Source of the DNA: Gammaproteobacteria bacterium 45_16_T64
Lineage (GTDB): Bacteria > Pseudomonadota > Gammaproteobacteria > Pseudomonadales > Ketobacteraceae
Length of the DNA stretch: 64,000 bases
Reading direction: 5' to 3'
NCBI GenBank assembly: GCA_002162955.1
Contig: MABD01000052.1
Location: 16,647 to 80,646, forward strand
Shown: positions 53,401 to 61,909 of the stretch, piece after piece
How the letters are laid out: each line of letters starts with the position of its first letter
Numbering within the stretch: position 1 is the first letter of the stretch
Notes under the pieces: model-generated
What the model was told of the DNA's origin: nothing
What the model saw: the letters and a program-made list of their open reading frames with translations, nothing else
Databases searched by the model: none
Made by a program: the position numbers and the translations under genes

Positions 53401-56400
53401 ACTCTTACAAAGTCAAGCGCCTATACCCGTACGGAGAGTGGTACCTATCCTGAATTGGTGTATGAAGGTGCCTACTATGTCACTACCAATGTTAGCCGGG
53501 ATGATGGCAAAGGTGGTGTGCGCTCTACGAGTTATGCCTATACCGATCTAAAAGTGCATCAACAGGGCATGGGGTTGCTTGGGTTTAAAGAGATCACCAT
53601 TACCGATGATCAAAGCCCATTAGCACTATCAACCACTACTCGCTATAGCCAAGATTGGGAAAACCGAACCGTAGGAATGGTGTTGTCTCGCACTCAACAA
53701 ACGGAATCGGGGCAGCTATTGTCTCGACTCGACAATATTCTAGCGAAAAAAGAAATACTCTATGACCAGCAATCGGTCTATCACCCCTATGTGGAACGCA
53801 GTACACAGCAACGATGGGATCTTAATGGCGCAGAGATGGGCGTTACGGTAACCACCAGTAATATTGATAGCTATAGGAATCCGACCAAAAAGACCACGAC
53901 GGTGACTGATCCTAGCGGTCTGCAATATATTACGGATGAAACCAATCTCTTTAGACCGGCAGATGAATCTGCATGGCAGGTAGGATTACTCGAAAGGCAA
54001 ACAATAGTGAATACCGTGCCTAACGTGTTGCCTTATCAAGACAGCCAGCAAATTAAAACATCAAGCTATGAGTATTACCCTCTCAGTGGCGCGCTAAAAC
54101 GTTCAACCTTAGAGCCAGATAGCGAATCACAGCGGGTAGTAACAGATTTTATTTATGATGAGAACGGCCTGTCCTCACATACGACAATTAGCGCGAAAGA
54201 TGTGGCAACTCGAACCTCAAGCACAGAGTTTGATGGTTACGGTCGACTGAAGTCTCGTACCAATGCGGAGCAACACACAAGTTATGTTTTCTATGAAGAC
54301 AGCCGCTTCCCATGGGTCGTAACACGATCAGTTGATGCCAATGGTTTAGAAAACCAAACCGTATTGGACGAATTCGGTCAAGCGAAACAAGAAACCTATG
54401 CCGACGGTACAACGATGACCACCAGCAGTACGTACTGTGCAACGTTGGTTAATGCCTGTGATGAGGGCGAGGTGTACTTTACTGAAGCTCAAGCAACAGC
54501 GTCTTCTCCGGTGTTACGTTATTTCGATCAATTTGATCGAGAGGTGCGGGTTGCTACACAAGGGTATGATACGACAGGGGATATTGCTGATATAAATATC
54601 AACCAGTTTACAGCCTATGATAACCGGGGCCGAGTGGAATCAGTGTCTTCACCTGCCTATAACGGTAGTGCAGCAGTAGTTAGCAGCACGGTTTATGATG
54701 ACCTGGATCGCCCCCTCGTTATCACCTACGCAGACAACGCCACCAAAACACTGACCTATAACGGTTTGCGTGTAGAAAGTAAGCGAGAGAACGCAACGGG
54801 CACGTTATCGCAAACGACAGTGAAGATATCTAATGCATTAGGGCAGGTTGCCCAGGTTATTGATGCAGAAGGTAACACCATCGATTATATCTATGATGCT
54901 TTGGGCAACACGGTTAAAACCACCGATGCTGCTGGTATCTCCGTGGCCATCGAATACGATGATGCTGGGCGTAAAGTACGATTAAATGATCCCGACAAAG
55001 GAGAATGGTTTTACGAATACGATGGGTTAGGGCAGCTAATACTACAGACTGACGCCAATGGCCAAAAGACACATTATCAATACGATAATATGGGCAGGCA
55101 AGTTCAGCGTACAGACTATTATCAAACCGCCAGCGCATCGACAGCCCAGTGGACTTATGACCAGGGTTATAAAGCGATCGGTAAGCTCTCGTCAGTGTCA
55201 GAAGCTAGCTACAGTGAATCTTACCAATATGATTCACTCGGAAGGGTTGATACGACGACGACGGTTATCGATGGTGCTCAATTTAGCCAGCAAGTGACAT
55301 ACGATGCGTTCAGCCGGGTAGAGACATTCACTTATCCTGGCGGTGGTATAAGCACCCGTAATATCTATGACGATAGCACGGGGTTAATGGTTGAAGTGCA
55401 AAATGCCAGTGATAGCAGCGAACGTTATTGGAAGTTAGATACGCTAACGGCCCGAGGTCAACAGAATCAGTATACCTTGGGTAATGGGGTTGTGACTCGA
55501 CAAACTTATGACGAACAAACCGGTAACCTGATAGCGATCAATGCCGATTCATTAATCCCCAGTGAATACGTACAAGATATGGCATTTATCTATGACTATA
55601 TGGGTAACGTGCGATTCAGAAAGGACTTTAGACAAGCACAGGAAGGCACCAACTTAGACGAAGAGTTTATCTATGATGACTTGAATCGCCTAACAACAAT
55701 CAAAACGACTGCCCCACTGATCACAAATAGTGAAGTGAATGTTGGCTATGACGGTATGGGGAATATTCTCGAAAAGCCCGGCGTTGGTCTATACGCATAC
55801 GCAGGTAATTACGATCAATCCGTACACGGCGCTTACGATAGTTGTGAAAATGCTAATCCAGGGCCTCACGCGGTGCGCTCTATTGTCGGCGAGCAGTCCA
55901 ATAAGTTCTGTTATGACCGTAACGGTAATATGGTGCAGGACAATAACCGTACGATAACCTATTCGTCTTACGATAAACCCACACTGATCAGTCAGGGCAA
56001 TCAATCGATCGAATACCGATACGGGCCATCGCATTCGCGTTTTCAGCGGATAGATCGAGAAGATGATGCAGTGGTATCTACCACGACCTATGTGGGTAAC
56101 CTAGAGCAAATTAAGAAAGGTGGAGTGCTTGAAAGTAAGTACTACATAGGGGATTTTGCGGTAGTAACCAAATCCACCAGCATTGATCCTAATATTGTAC
56201 TGAACATACCTGAGACAACAAATTATCTTTATCACGATCAAATCGGCTCCTTAGTAGCGATAACCGATGAGCTTGGTAACGTAATTGAAGAATTTAGCTT
56301 TGATGCCTGGGGTCAGCGCCGCTTAGCATCGCTAGTAGAAATAAGCGATTACAGCGGCTTATCAACACTTGCCTCTATGCGCGGTTACGGAAGTCATGAG

Positions 56401-57399
56401 CAGTTAGATGAGATGGGGCTCGTTCACATGAACGGCCGGATCTATGACCCTTCTATTGGCCGATTTATGTCTGCTGATGTGCTCATCCAAGCACCGTACT
56501 TCTCGCAAAGTTATAACCGCTACAGTTACGTGATGAATAACCCGATGAGTAGGGTTGATCCATCAGGTTATGAGTCATGGGGAATCGGTTTCAGCTACGG
56601 AGCAGATGGTTTCAAGTGGGGCGGAAGTTACGGCGATGATGAAGGGAATATACATGTCGCTGATTTTACCGGGTTTACTGATGGATTCGGAGAAAGCTAC
56701 GATATCAACATAAGCGGTCTAGACTATGATTACGGTCTGGACGATTTCTCTATGGATTATATGTCCATTGATTTCATCACGTTAGATGACGTATTTACGC
56801 TGGATGACGCATCAAGCTCATATGGTTTTGAGATTGATATACCGGATTCATTGTATCTGCCTAATTTGTATGGAGCAGCTCCTCAAGAAGAAGGCTTTGG
56901 ATTTTGGGATGGCGTTCAGCTATCGTTAGATACAGCCGGCTTGGCCCCTGCTGTTGGGATTTTTCCTGACCTTATAAATGCAGGGATCTCCTTGATTCGA
57001 GGGGATTTGTTCGGGTTTGGTACGTCAATTGCCGCTGCTGTTCCTTTATTTGGACAGGCTGTTACTGCGGGTAAGTTGGGCGCTATGGCGGGAGGGGTTG
57101 CAAAGGGTGCAAAGGGTGCAGGCAATCTTAATGGAATGCCTCTTAAAGAAGCCAAACAGCTGATGTCCAGATGGGATAAAGCAACGTATGACACTCTTTC
57201 AGATAGCATACGAGATCACGCAAAAAGACATGGCTTTGGTAACGATATTCCGAAATACCTACGAAAGGCCGCCAACTTCAATAAGAAAGGTGCGAAGCAG
57301 AAAACGCTAGATGATGGCGCAACTCGCTGGAATCGAAAAAACGGTGAATTCCTAATTGAGCGCGATGGAGAGATCGTAACTTACGGAGTTAATAAATGA
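50419..57399 (+). CDS. Secreted SpvB/FG-GAP/RHS polymorphic toxin
   Basis: The 2326-residue protein has a Sec signal peptide (cut near residue 26), FG-GAP/VCBS calcium-type repeats (about 35-200 and 553-845, many DxNxDGxxD loops), a SpvB/TcdB-like N-terminal region (about 218-290, SVLPNGATSYRVPL), YD/RHS repeats (about 1260-1760) and the RHS core, which ends in DPSGY at residue 2051. After the core come a pretoxin TG-like hydrophobic domain (about 2158-2228, GFWDGVQLSLDTAGL) and a C-terminal toxin of about 90 residues. That tip (DHAKRHG, YLRKAANF, TRWNRKNGEFLIERDG) resembles the small RNase-like toxins of contact-dependent and RHS systems; this is inference. The stop overlaps the putative immunity gene as ATGA. 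Confidence 0.88.
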   Translation: MNKRSSVLLAFLFSVLLAVLPSATYASSQWDSDLYTVYTGDYNNDGLQDIILKGRFIVISSDGLNIPIVTNSAVLQQNSDGSYTVIDPVAYASLSGLTLSSGTYIIIEGDFNGDGVTDFLLQAQNADDPSIILYGESGSSPASAQNLQHVTNHFISADVATIIVTDTNGDGRDDIIVTNRDYGYQTILEGSTAGITIPDDGQIVGIDAISPPTEDVNIDVGALAGKLSVLPNGATSYRVPLKLPPGINGMQPNLALSYNSRGGNGEFGVGFSLQGVSSITRCPANLAIDGFIDGVDFDDNDQLCFGGQRLVPVNGDETHINTNTEYRLERNNGTKILSLGSISGSPRYFAVYHKNGRIDYFGADQQGNTNDARAESTLQGRYVPEGYAAKFADNSGEYTQAYRWHLKESVDRFGNNILFHYDVDHDEGIQQLSSIDYSAYSIQLSREARPDPREKNDVGMALHRISERVSGINVSVQGAFPFSSYSLRYKQTAENVAEMSKLESIQYCGVDNNCLTPIIFEWLPTYFEEESLSQFRESSSVTTTMTPEKPQKWADVDGDGGADSVRFVNGKIYVTMQYSTQKTHATSDIDAFSISDANWDSEWLLEMADVNGDGRSDIVGISPSGPLVALAEESGEFQLQPVSILEFGSDQGWEDDTPVELADINADGRVDIVGFGQEGVIIALGQIDGSFGEATLVLADFGLDQGWVKDDQRLLGDINGDGLFDIVGFTGDGPQLVVGTGNGGFQTVQTSLISENTSLDWELNADFQLADVDGDRRADIIAFTVTGVQVYLSVGNGSFYRKTDQLNFFGNGDGWKDLPRYVRDINVDGLQDIVGFSDDNGVYAAYSNGDGSFSPPEIIERYETYQDTRYICVLEWISVRRAYDCTKLRSPFIGSIYGEEEFNQIEIGAELGILDASGVSASGGGTLVHKYTETATNYSNQGGTPFLVDYSGNGALDIVKVNSQKGIVSLNQNKPRMIKRFTNGHRGDVEVSLNTLTKSSAYTRTESGTYPELVYEGAYYVTTNVSRDDGKGGVRSTSYAYTDLKVHQQGMGLLGFKEITITDDQSPLALSTTTRYSQDWENRTVGMVLSRTQQTESGQLLSRLDNILAKKEILYDQQSVYHPYVERSTQQRWDLNGAEMGVTVTTSNIDSYRNPTKKTTTVTDPSGLQYITDETNLFRPADESAWQVGLLERQTIVNTVPNVLPYQDSQQIKTSSYEYYPLSGALKRSTLEPDSESQRVVTDFIYDENGLSSHTTISAKDVATRTSSTEFDGYGRLKSRTNAEQHTSYVFYEDSRFPWVVTRSVDANGLENQTVLDEFGQAKQETYADGTTMTTSSTYCATLVNACDEGEVYFTEAQATASSPVLRYFDQFDREVRVATQGYDTTGDIADININQFTAYDNRGRVESVSSPAYNGSAAVVSSTVYDDLDRPLVITYADNATKTLTYNGLRVESKRENATGTLSQTTVKISNALGQVAQVIDAEGNTIDYIYDALGNTVKTTDAAGISVAIEYDDAGRKVRLNDPDKGEWFYEYDGLGQLILQTDANGQKTHYQYDNMGRQVQRTDYYQTASASTAQWTYDQGYKAIGKLSSVSEASYSESYQYDSLGRVDTTTTVIDGAQFSQQVTYDAFSRVETFTYPGGGISTRNIYDDSTGLMVEVQNASDSSERYWKLDTLTARGQQNQYTLGNGVVTRQTYDEQTGNLIAINADSLIPSEYVQDMAFIYDYMGNVRFRKDFRQAQEGTNLDEEFIYDDLNRLTTIKTTAPLITNSEVNVGYDGMGNILEKPGVGLYAYAGNYDQSVHGAYDSCENANPGPHAVRSIVGEQSNKFCYDRNGNMVQDNNRTITYSSYDKPTLISQGNQSIEYRYGPSHSRFQRIDREDDAVVSTTTYVGNLEQIKKGGVLESKYYIGDFAVVTKSTSIDPNIVLNIPETTNYLYHDQIGSLVAITDELGNVIEEFSFDAWGQRRLASLVEISDYSGLSTLASMRGYGSHEQLDEMGLVHMNGRIYDPSIGRFMSADVLIQAPYFSQSYNRYSYVMNNPMSRVDPSGYESWGIGFSYGADGFKWGGSYGDDEGNIHVADFTGFTDGFGESYDINISGLDYDYGLDDFSMDYMSIDFITLDDVFTLDDASSSYGFEIDIPDSLYLPNLYGAAPQEEGFGFWDGVQLSLDTAGLAPAVGIFPDLINAGISLIRGDLFGFGTSIAAAVPLFGQAVTAGKLGAMAGGVAKGAKGAGNLNGMPLKEAKQLMSRWDKATYDTLSDSIRDHAKRHGFGNDIPKYLRKAANFNKKGAKQKTLDDGATRWNRKNGEFLIERDGEIVTYGVNK

Positions 57400-57767
57400 C
57401 CAGCACATATGGAAAAATTTTGGAAATACTCCTTAAGTATTTGGAAGTGGTATTCTCGAGTAGTTCTGAAGATAGAAAGCGCTTACATGACATTGAATGG
57501 GAGGCGGAAGATGATTCACCGTCAATACTTGGGGAGGTTGAAGTTAGGGCCGATACCGTTATAGGCATTGCAAGAACTTGCTTGAAGAGGCGTCCGGAAA
57601 ACATTAGTAAACTTGTATATACTCTGAAGGAAAGCTCTGTTTATCAATCTGATTCGATAGTAAGTTGGCTTGCCGTTAATGGAGGGGATTATCAAAATTT
57701 CATAGGTTATATGGCGGCAATTGAGAACCTTCGCATTGGTACGATAGCATTCCTTGAAAAAACGTAA
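57396..57767 (+). CDS. Putative immunity protein to the RHS toxin
   Basis: The 123-residue product is acidic and helical, with no signal peptide, as expected for a cytoplasmic immunity protein. Its ATG overlaps the toxin stop codon (ATGA), the usual arrangement of polymorphic toxin and immunity genes, which ensures co-expression. The assignment rests on position and size; the family is not recognised. Its TAA at 57765-57767 is directly followed, in the same frame, by an orphan toxin fragment. Confidence 0.65.
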   Translation: MTSTYGKILEILLKYLEVVFSSSSEDRKRLHDIEWEAEDDSPSILGEVEVRADTVIGIARTCLKRRPENISKLVYTLKESSVYQSDSIVSWLAVNGGDYQNFIGYMAAIENLRIGTIAFLEKT

Positions 57768-57995
57768 CTTAATGTTCCAAAGAAAGCAGACGACTTTGTT
57801 TACCGAGGAGGTTCAGGTACGCCTACGAACTTGACACCTCGGCCGAAAGGTGAGCATGGGTTATCAGGTAATGTGTCGATTAATCCTAAAGATATGAGCC
57901 AGATGCAAGGTTGGATCGATAGCCGAGGTAGTGGTACGACGCATTCGTTAACACAAGAACTTATGGATGCAGTTGTTGATCAGGTTAAAAGATAA
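57768..57995 (+). pseudogene. Displaced orphan RHS toxin tip without start codon
   Basis: After the immunity stop the same frame stays open for 75 codons to a TAA at 57993-57995. It encodes KADDFVYRGGSGTPTNLTPR, followed by GLSGNVSINPKD and MDAVVDQVKR. The VYRGGSGTPTNLTPRP segment is typical of a C-terminal toxin module found at the ends of RHS and CdiA proteins. There is no plausible start (the first ATG lies mid-domain) and no similarity to the toxin now fused to the RHS core. It is best read as an older C-terminal tip pushed downstream when a new toxin-immunity pair was recombined in. Confidence 0.7.
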
Positions 57996-58006
57996 AGGTG
58001 AGCGAA

Positions 58007-58408
58007 ATGGAAAAACTAATTGCGGAATTTTGGAAAAAATTGGAAAGTATTCTCCAATCAATAGCGACTCAACTTTTAGCTGGGCACTCAGGATTTAAAT
58101 TTCGTATTGGTAACAGTAGCAATCTCACGTTTCCGCTTCGCGCTTACCTGACGATCCTAAGAAGTAATAATGGGGATGAGCTTTCTATTACAGTCGATAT
58201 TAAGAGTCTGGAAGATGGTTTGTTGATTGAGTCTGATGTTGTTGGTGAAGAGGGTGTTATTGTCGCTGATGGGCCATCAATGGAATTGCATGGGGATTTA
58301 TCTTCTCTGTCAGTTCAAGTGCAGGTTGATGAATGGTTCAATTCTTTTGATCGTTTGTTTGTCGTGAAGTCAAACGATGTTAATGCAGCGATTAAAAACT
58401 TAGGGTAA
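58007..58408 (+). CDS. Putative immunity protein to the orphan toxin tip
   Basis: From the ATG at 58007 the product has 133 residues, no signal peptide, a helical start (EFWKKLESILQSIATQLL) and a beta-rich rest. An AAAGG eight bases upstream supports this ATG over an in-frame GTG at 57998. It directly follows the orphan toxin fragment, so I infer it is that toxin's old immunity gene, kept to protect against sister cells. The family is not recognised. Confidence 0.6.
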   Translation: MEKLIAEFWKKLESILQSIATQLLAGHSGFKFRIGNSSNLTFPLRAYLTILRSNNGDELSITVDIKSLEDGLLIESDVVGEEGVIVADGPSMELHGDLSSLSVQVQVDEWFNSFDRLFVVKSNDVNAAIKNLG

Positions 58409-58808
58409 CTCTTAGCGTTGTAGCGTTCCAGTAATGATACAAAGGAGGAAGATTGAGTTTCAATATATAAGGCTCCACAGCTTGGAGTCACAGCTACGGT
58501 TGATGTCTACTTTTCGTGGGTAAGGCGGAGGGGGGGCGTCAAATGTTATGAATTCTGAATACAAATACTAAATTGTTTGACGCATATATTAAATAGATCA
58601 TAACAGTGAAAAGAAAGTTAGGTATCCTCTGGCAGAGGTTCATATCTGAGAGCGTAGTTGTATAGATACTGTCTATGCTGCTCTTTGATATGAACCTCTA
58701 CCGAATTCAGTTACCTTTGTTGTTTGGCTTAGTGATTCGATTGTGGTGAAATGATGCCGCCAATTGAAAAGGTTCCACGTTGGAATCTCAATAAGCTGGA
58801 GCCAAACA
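58409..58808. other. Intergenic gap of 400 bases with repeats and a stranded ribosome site
   Basis: No credible gene is present. A strong AAGGAGG at 58442-58448 has no reading frame after it (the nearest TTG reads six codons to a stop), suggesting a lost gene. An 8-base inverted repeat (58536-58543 with 58576-58583) and a larger palindromic element (58634-58699) follow. The carboxylesterase ribosome site lies at 58798-58801. Confidence 0.5.
58634..58699. repeat. 66-base palindromic element (cruciform-like)
   Basis: Perfect 13-base arms (58634-58646 with 58687-58699) are followed inward by a two-base mismatch, five more paired bases and a small central stem (ATAGA/TCTAT). The whole element could fold into one long hairpin. 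It has no flanking T-run, so it is more like a REP/MITE-type unit than a terminator. Confidence 0.6.
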
Positions 58809-59474
58809 ATGCTAACAACATCACTACCCACCGTAGAAGTAAACCCATCCACCAAACCCACCGCTGCCGTGATTTGGCTACATGGGTTCGGTGCCGATGG
58901 GCATGACTTCGAGAGTATTATTCCGCAGTTGAAGCTTCCCGCAAACTTAGCGATTCGCTTTGTATTCCCCCATGCCCCTATGCGCAATATCACCATGATG
59001 AACGGAGAGTCTGCCCGTGCATGGTTCGATATTGATATGACGAAGGGCGCTATTGATGTGGATGGCATTAAAAAGTCCACCTTTCAGGTGAAAGACCTGA
59101 TTCAACAAGAGATTGATAACGGCATACCCGCAGACAAGATCGTATTGGCAGGTTTTTCACAAGGCGGAGCGATCGCGTTAAACACCGCGTTATTTTATCG
59201 TAAACCACTGGCAGGTATCTTAGCGTTATCAACCTTCTTACCGGTCACTGAAGGACTTGGTAGCAAGAAGACAAAATTCAATGCAGAGATCCCTATTCTG
59301 TGCTGCCACGGTAACCAAGACGAAGTACTCCCCCTGGCCATGGGAAAAGCTGCCTTTGATACGTTGACCTCACATAATTACGACGTGCAATGGAAAGAAT
59401 ACGATATGCCCCATTCTGTATGTCCGCAGCAGATACTCGATATTTCTGCGTGGTTTCAGAAGGTGCTTAGTTAG
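58809..59474 (+). CDS. Phospholipase/carboxylesterase family serine hydrolase
   Basis: The 221-residue protein belongs to the Est/YpfH-type carboxylesterases: VIWLHGFGADGHDF with the oxyanion region, FPHAPMRNITMMNG, the nucleophile GFSQGG, CCHGNQDEVLP with the acid, and the catalytic His in DMPHSVCPQQ. It hydrolyses short acyl esters in the cytoplasm. I chose the ATG at 58809, which has GGAG seven bases upstream; a TTG at 58764 would add 15 unconserved residues. It stands alone between the toxin locus and the paralogue array. Confidence 0.92.
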   Translation: MLTTSLPTVEVNPSTKPTAAVIWLHGFGADGHDFESIIPQLKLPANLAIRFVFPHAPMRNITMMNGESARAWFDIDMTKGAIDVDGIKKSTFQVKDLIQQEIDNGIPADKIVLAGFSQGGAIALNTALFYRKPLAGILALSTFLPVTEGLGSKKTKFNAEIPILCCHGNQDEVLPLAMGKAAFDTLTSHNYDVQWKEYDMPHSVCPQQILDISAWFQKVLS

Positions 59475-59504
59475 TCTGGATTGAATTAAAAAGGAATTTT
59501 TAGA

Positions 59505-60590
59505 ATGAAATGGATTTTGATTTACTATAGAGGTATGGCAACACCTGTTCATGCCATGATGGGTATTTTGGGAGTGTGTGTTGTTGCGTTCTCATTCGCA
59601 GGTGCTCTCGGTGGGTTTATGGAAAAATTCACTTTTGCGGTGTTTTTTCTATACGGTATATTTCTGTTTTATTGTGCTTTCTTTAGTGGGTTTCTAGTTG
59701 TAGCGAATAAGCTGGAAGATCACGACCCTAAGCGTGAGACGTTGATAGGGTTGTCATATGTTTACCAGGGTGTATTGATTTCGCTTATATTTGTGATGAC
59801 GTGGTGGGTCTTGTCTACGTTTATTGGAAAAGCGACTAATTTGATGATTACTGTTAGTGAACCTAACGAAAATATAATAAGAGAATTGGAAAAAATGACA
59901 TATGGGGATATTGAATACGATGGATTTAATCTAGAGCTAACCAAACAAAGTGTTGAGCTAGAATTGTCGGGCTTTATTTCAAGTGTAAGTATCTTGAAAA
60001 AAATGATTGAGTATACAGGGAGTGCCCCTGCTAAAGTCGAAATGAAGGTGAAGTCCGGTTGGGTTAATTCTCCCGGATATAAGTTTTTAGAGAATGAAAC
60101 AGTGGAGATTTTACTTGATATTGATTCTTCGATGGCTGTTCGAAAGCCCTACCTAAATGGCTGTTATATAGCAATTCCAATATTATCTCCTGATATCTCA
60201 ACGTTATCTCGAAAAAACGTAATTGTATATCCGCAACATGATTACTCTCTAAATATTGTAGAAGGATTAGAGTTGATCGTTGATGGCGTTTCCATGGGGG
60301 AAGAGGCCTTTATCGAAGGGGGAGATTTAATGATAAAGTCATTTTCTAGTGACACTTATAGACCTGACGGTAGGATTAGCTATTGTGTAAGTCAAATAGT
60401 CAGGAATGGTCGAAAATATTTTACTGCTGAACAATACAGATACTACAGTAGCGATGTGTTTGCTAAGTTTGTTTTCCCCAGCTTAGCAAAATATTTGATG
60501 GATTATGAAGTTACGACCAGAAAAAGGATTCGGTCATGGGGAAGATTTCAATATCACCTTAGATCAGGATTTGAAGGTCTATTTATTTGA
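59505..60590 (+). CDS. Tandem paralogue A: three-TM protein of unknown function
   Basis: The 361-residue product is the first of four neighbouring paralogues. Hydrophobic segments lie at about 18-38, 42-66 and 84-107, followed by a soluble domain of about 250 residues that is beta-rich and contains KPYLNGCYIAIPIL (Cys220). The family is not recognised. AAGGA at 59491-59495 precedes the ATG by nine bases. The C-terminal domain is of the same type as copy D (shared EYTGSAPAKVEMKVKSGW) but differs from copies B and C, whereas the N-terminal half is nearly the same in all four. Confidence 0.78.
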   Translation: MKWILIYYRGMATPVHAMMGILGVCVVAFSFAGALGGFMEKFTFAVFFLYGIFLFYCAFFSGFLVVANKLEDHDPKRETLIGLSYVYQGVLISLIFVMTWWVLSTFIGKATNLMITVSEPNENIIRELEKMTYGDIEYDGFNLELTKQSVELELSGFISSVSILKKMIEYTGSAPAKVEMKVKSGWVNSPGYKFLENETVEILLDIDSSMAVRKPYLNGCYIAIPILSPDISTLSRKNVIVYPQHDYSLNIVEGLELIVDGVSMGEEAFIEGGDLMIKSFSSDTYRPDGRISYCVSQIVRNGRKYFTAEQYRYYSSDVFAKFVFPSLAKYLMDYEVTTRKRIRSWGRFQYHLRSGFEGLFI

Positions 60591-60718
60591 TGGTTAGTTC
60601 TATATTGCTAGGGTAGTGACATGATTTTTTATTGAGCTTCGGTGTTGTCTTTTATTTCTATTCAATATTTTCTCTATATATGTCAATTTACGAGTGTTTT
60701 TACACAGGGATTTACAGC

Positions 60719-61807
60719 ATGAAATGGATTTCAATGTTATACACAGGCGCTGCCACTCCAGTTCATGCCATGATGGGTATTCTTGGAGTATGTATTGTTA
60801 CATTCTCATTCGCAGGAGCTCTAGGTGGGTTTATGGAAAAATTCACCTATGCGGTATTTTTTCTATATGGCATATTTCTGTTCTATTGTGCTTTTTTTAG
60901 TCGACTATTGGTTGAGGCGAATAGACTTGAAGGTGATGATCCTAAGCGTGGTAATTTGATAGGGTTGTCTTACGTTTACCAGGGGGTGTTGATTCCGGTT
61001 ATCTTGGTGATGACGTGGTGGATTTTGTCTACATTTATCGGAAAGGCGAATAATTTGGTTATTACTGCAAAAAGTATTAGTGAACCTCTAATTCGCGAAT
61101 TCGAACATATGACGAGAGGGCCTATTGAATACGATGTAGATGACCTTAAGGAAGGAGAGGGGGTTATAACACTAAAGTTGTTTGATACACTGACACTAAA
61201 CAAGCCGCTAAACTCGATGATTGAATATGATGGGGAAGGTGCGGCGAACTTGTTTATATCTGTTTCAGAGGAGGTTGGAGGACTCCCTGGCTACGAGATT
61301 TTTATTGAAGAAAACCCTATCAGGTTAACATTGGATACAAGTAATGCGACAAGTGATGAGCGTCCATATAGAGATGCTTGCTATATACGAATTCCAGTAC
61401 TAAAACCTGATGTAAGTAGCATTCCAGCTGATGAAACATCTATATATGCTTATCATGATATTACCCTCAATCTGCTAAGAAAAGTGACCCTCGTATCGGA
61501 TAACGGGATAGATAGCAATGATTTACTTATCGGGAATGGTTTTGTAATGGTGAAGTATGAGGATCACCGTGCATATGCTCCCTCAGGAAGAGTGATTTAC
61601 TGTCCAGGCTCACTGGAGAAAAATGGGAAAGAGTATTTAAGTGTGAGTCTAGGGAACAGCATACCGGTAAAGATTAATGCGGAATTTATTTATCCAGTTA
61701 TATCCAAAGAATTGATTAGTTATGCGCGAGAAAATAGACCGTACTTTAGGTCGTGGAGAAGGTATCAAAAATTTTTAAAGTGGGGGTTTGAAGATTTAAT
61801 AGATTAG
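60719..61807 (+). CDS. Tandem paralogue B: three-TM protein of unknown function
   Basis: From the ATG at 60719 the product has 362 residues and the same three-TM N-terminal half as its neighbours (GGFMEKFTYAVFFLYGIFLF). The soluble domain is of the second type, shared with copy C (SEPLIREFEHMT, RPYRDACYIRIPVL). I chose this ATG because GGGA stands eight bases before it and because it aligns with the other copies; an in-frame start at 60632 adds unrelated residues. The 128-base gap to copy A holds no gene. Confidence 0.78.
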   Translation: MKWISMLYTGAATPVHAMMGILGVCIVTFSFAGALGGFMEKFTYAVFFLYGIFLFYCAFFSRLLVEANRLEGDDPKRGNLIGLSYVYQGVLIPVILVMTWWILSTFIGKANNLVITAKSISEPLIREFEHMTRGPIEYDVDDLKEGEGVITLKLFDTLTLNKPLNSMIEYDGEGAANLFISVSEEVGGLPGYEIFIEENPIRLTLDTSNATSDERPYRDACYIRIPVLKPDVSSIPADETSIYAYHDITLNLLRKVTLVSDNGIDSNDLLIGNGFVMVKYEDHRAYAPSGRVIYCPGSLEKNGKEYLSVSLGNSIPVKINAEFIYPVISKELISYARENRPYFRSWRRYQKFLKWGFEDLID

Positions 61808-61909
61808 TTTCCTAAAAATATGCTATGCCTGTTTTATCATTGTCTACAGATTGTACTGTTACGGTATCATTAGAGATAAGTTCGTAATTTAAAAGAAAGG
61901 AATCTTAGA

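Noticed and set aside
50419..57399. T6SS-linked RHS effector
   Set aside because: The protein has a Sec signal peptide and SpvB/FG-GAP regions, with no PAAR domain and no VgrG, EagR or other T6SS gene nearby.
58764..58808. Longer start of the carboxylesterase at TTG 58764
   Set aside because: The ATG at 58809 has GGAG at proper spacing and matches the family start.
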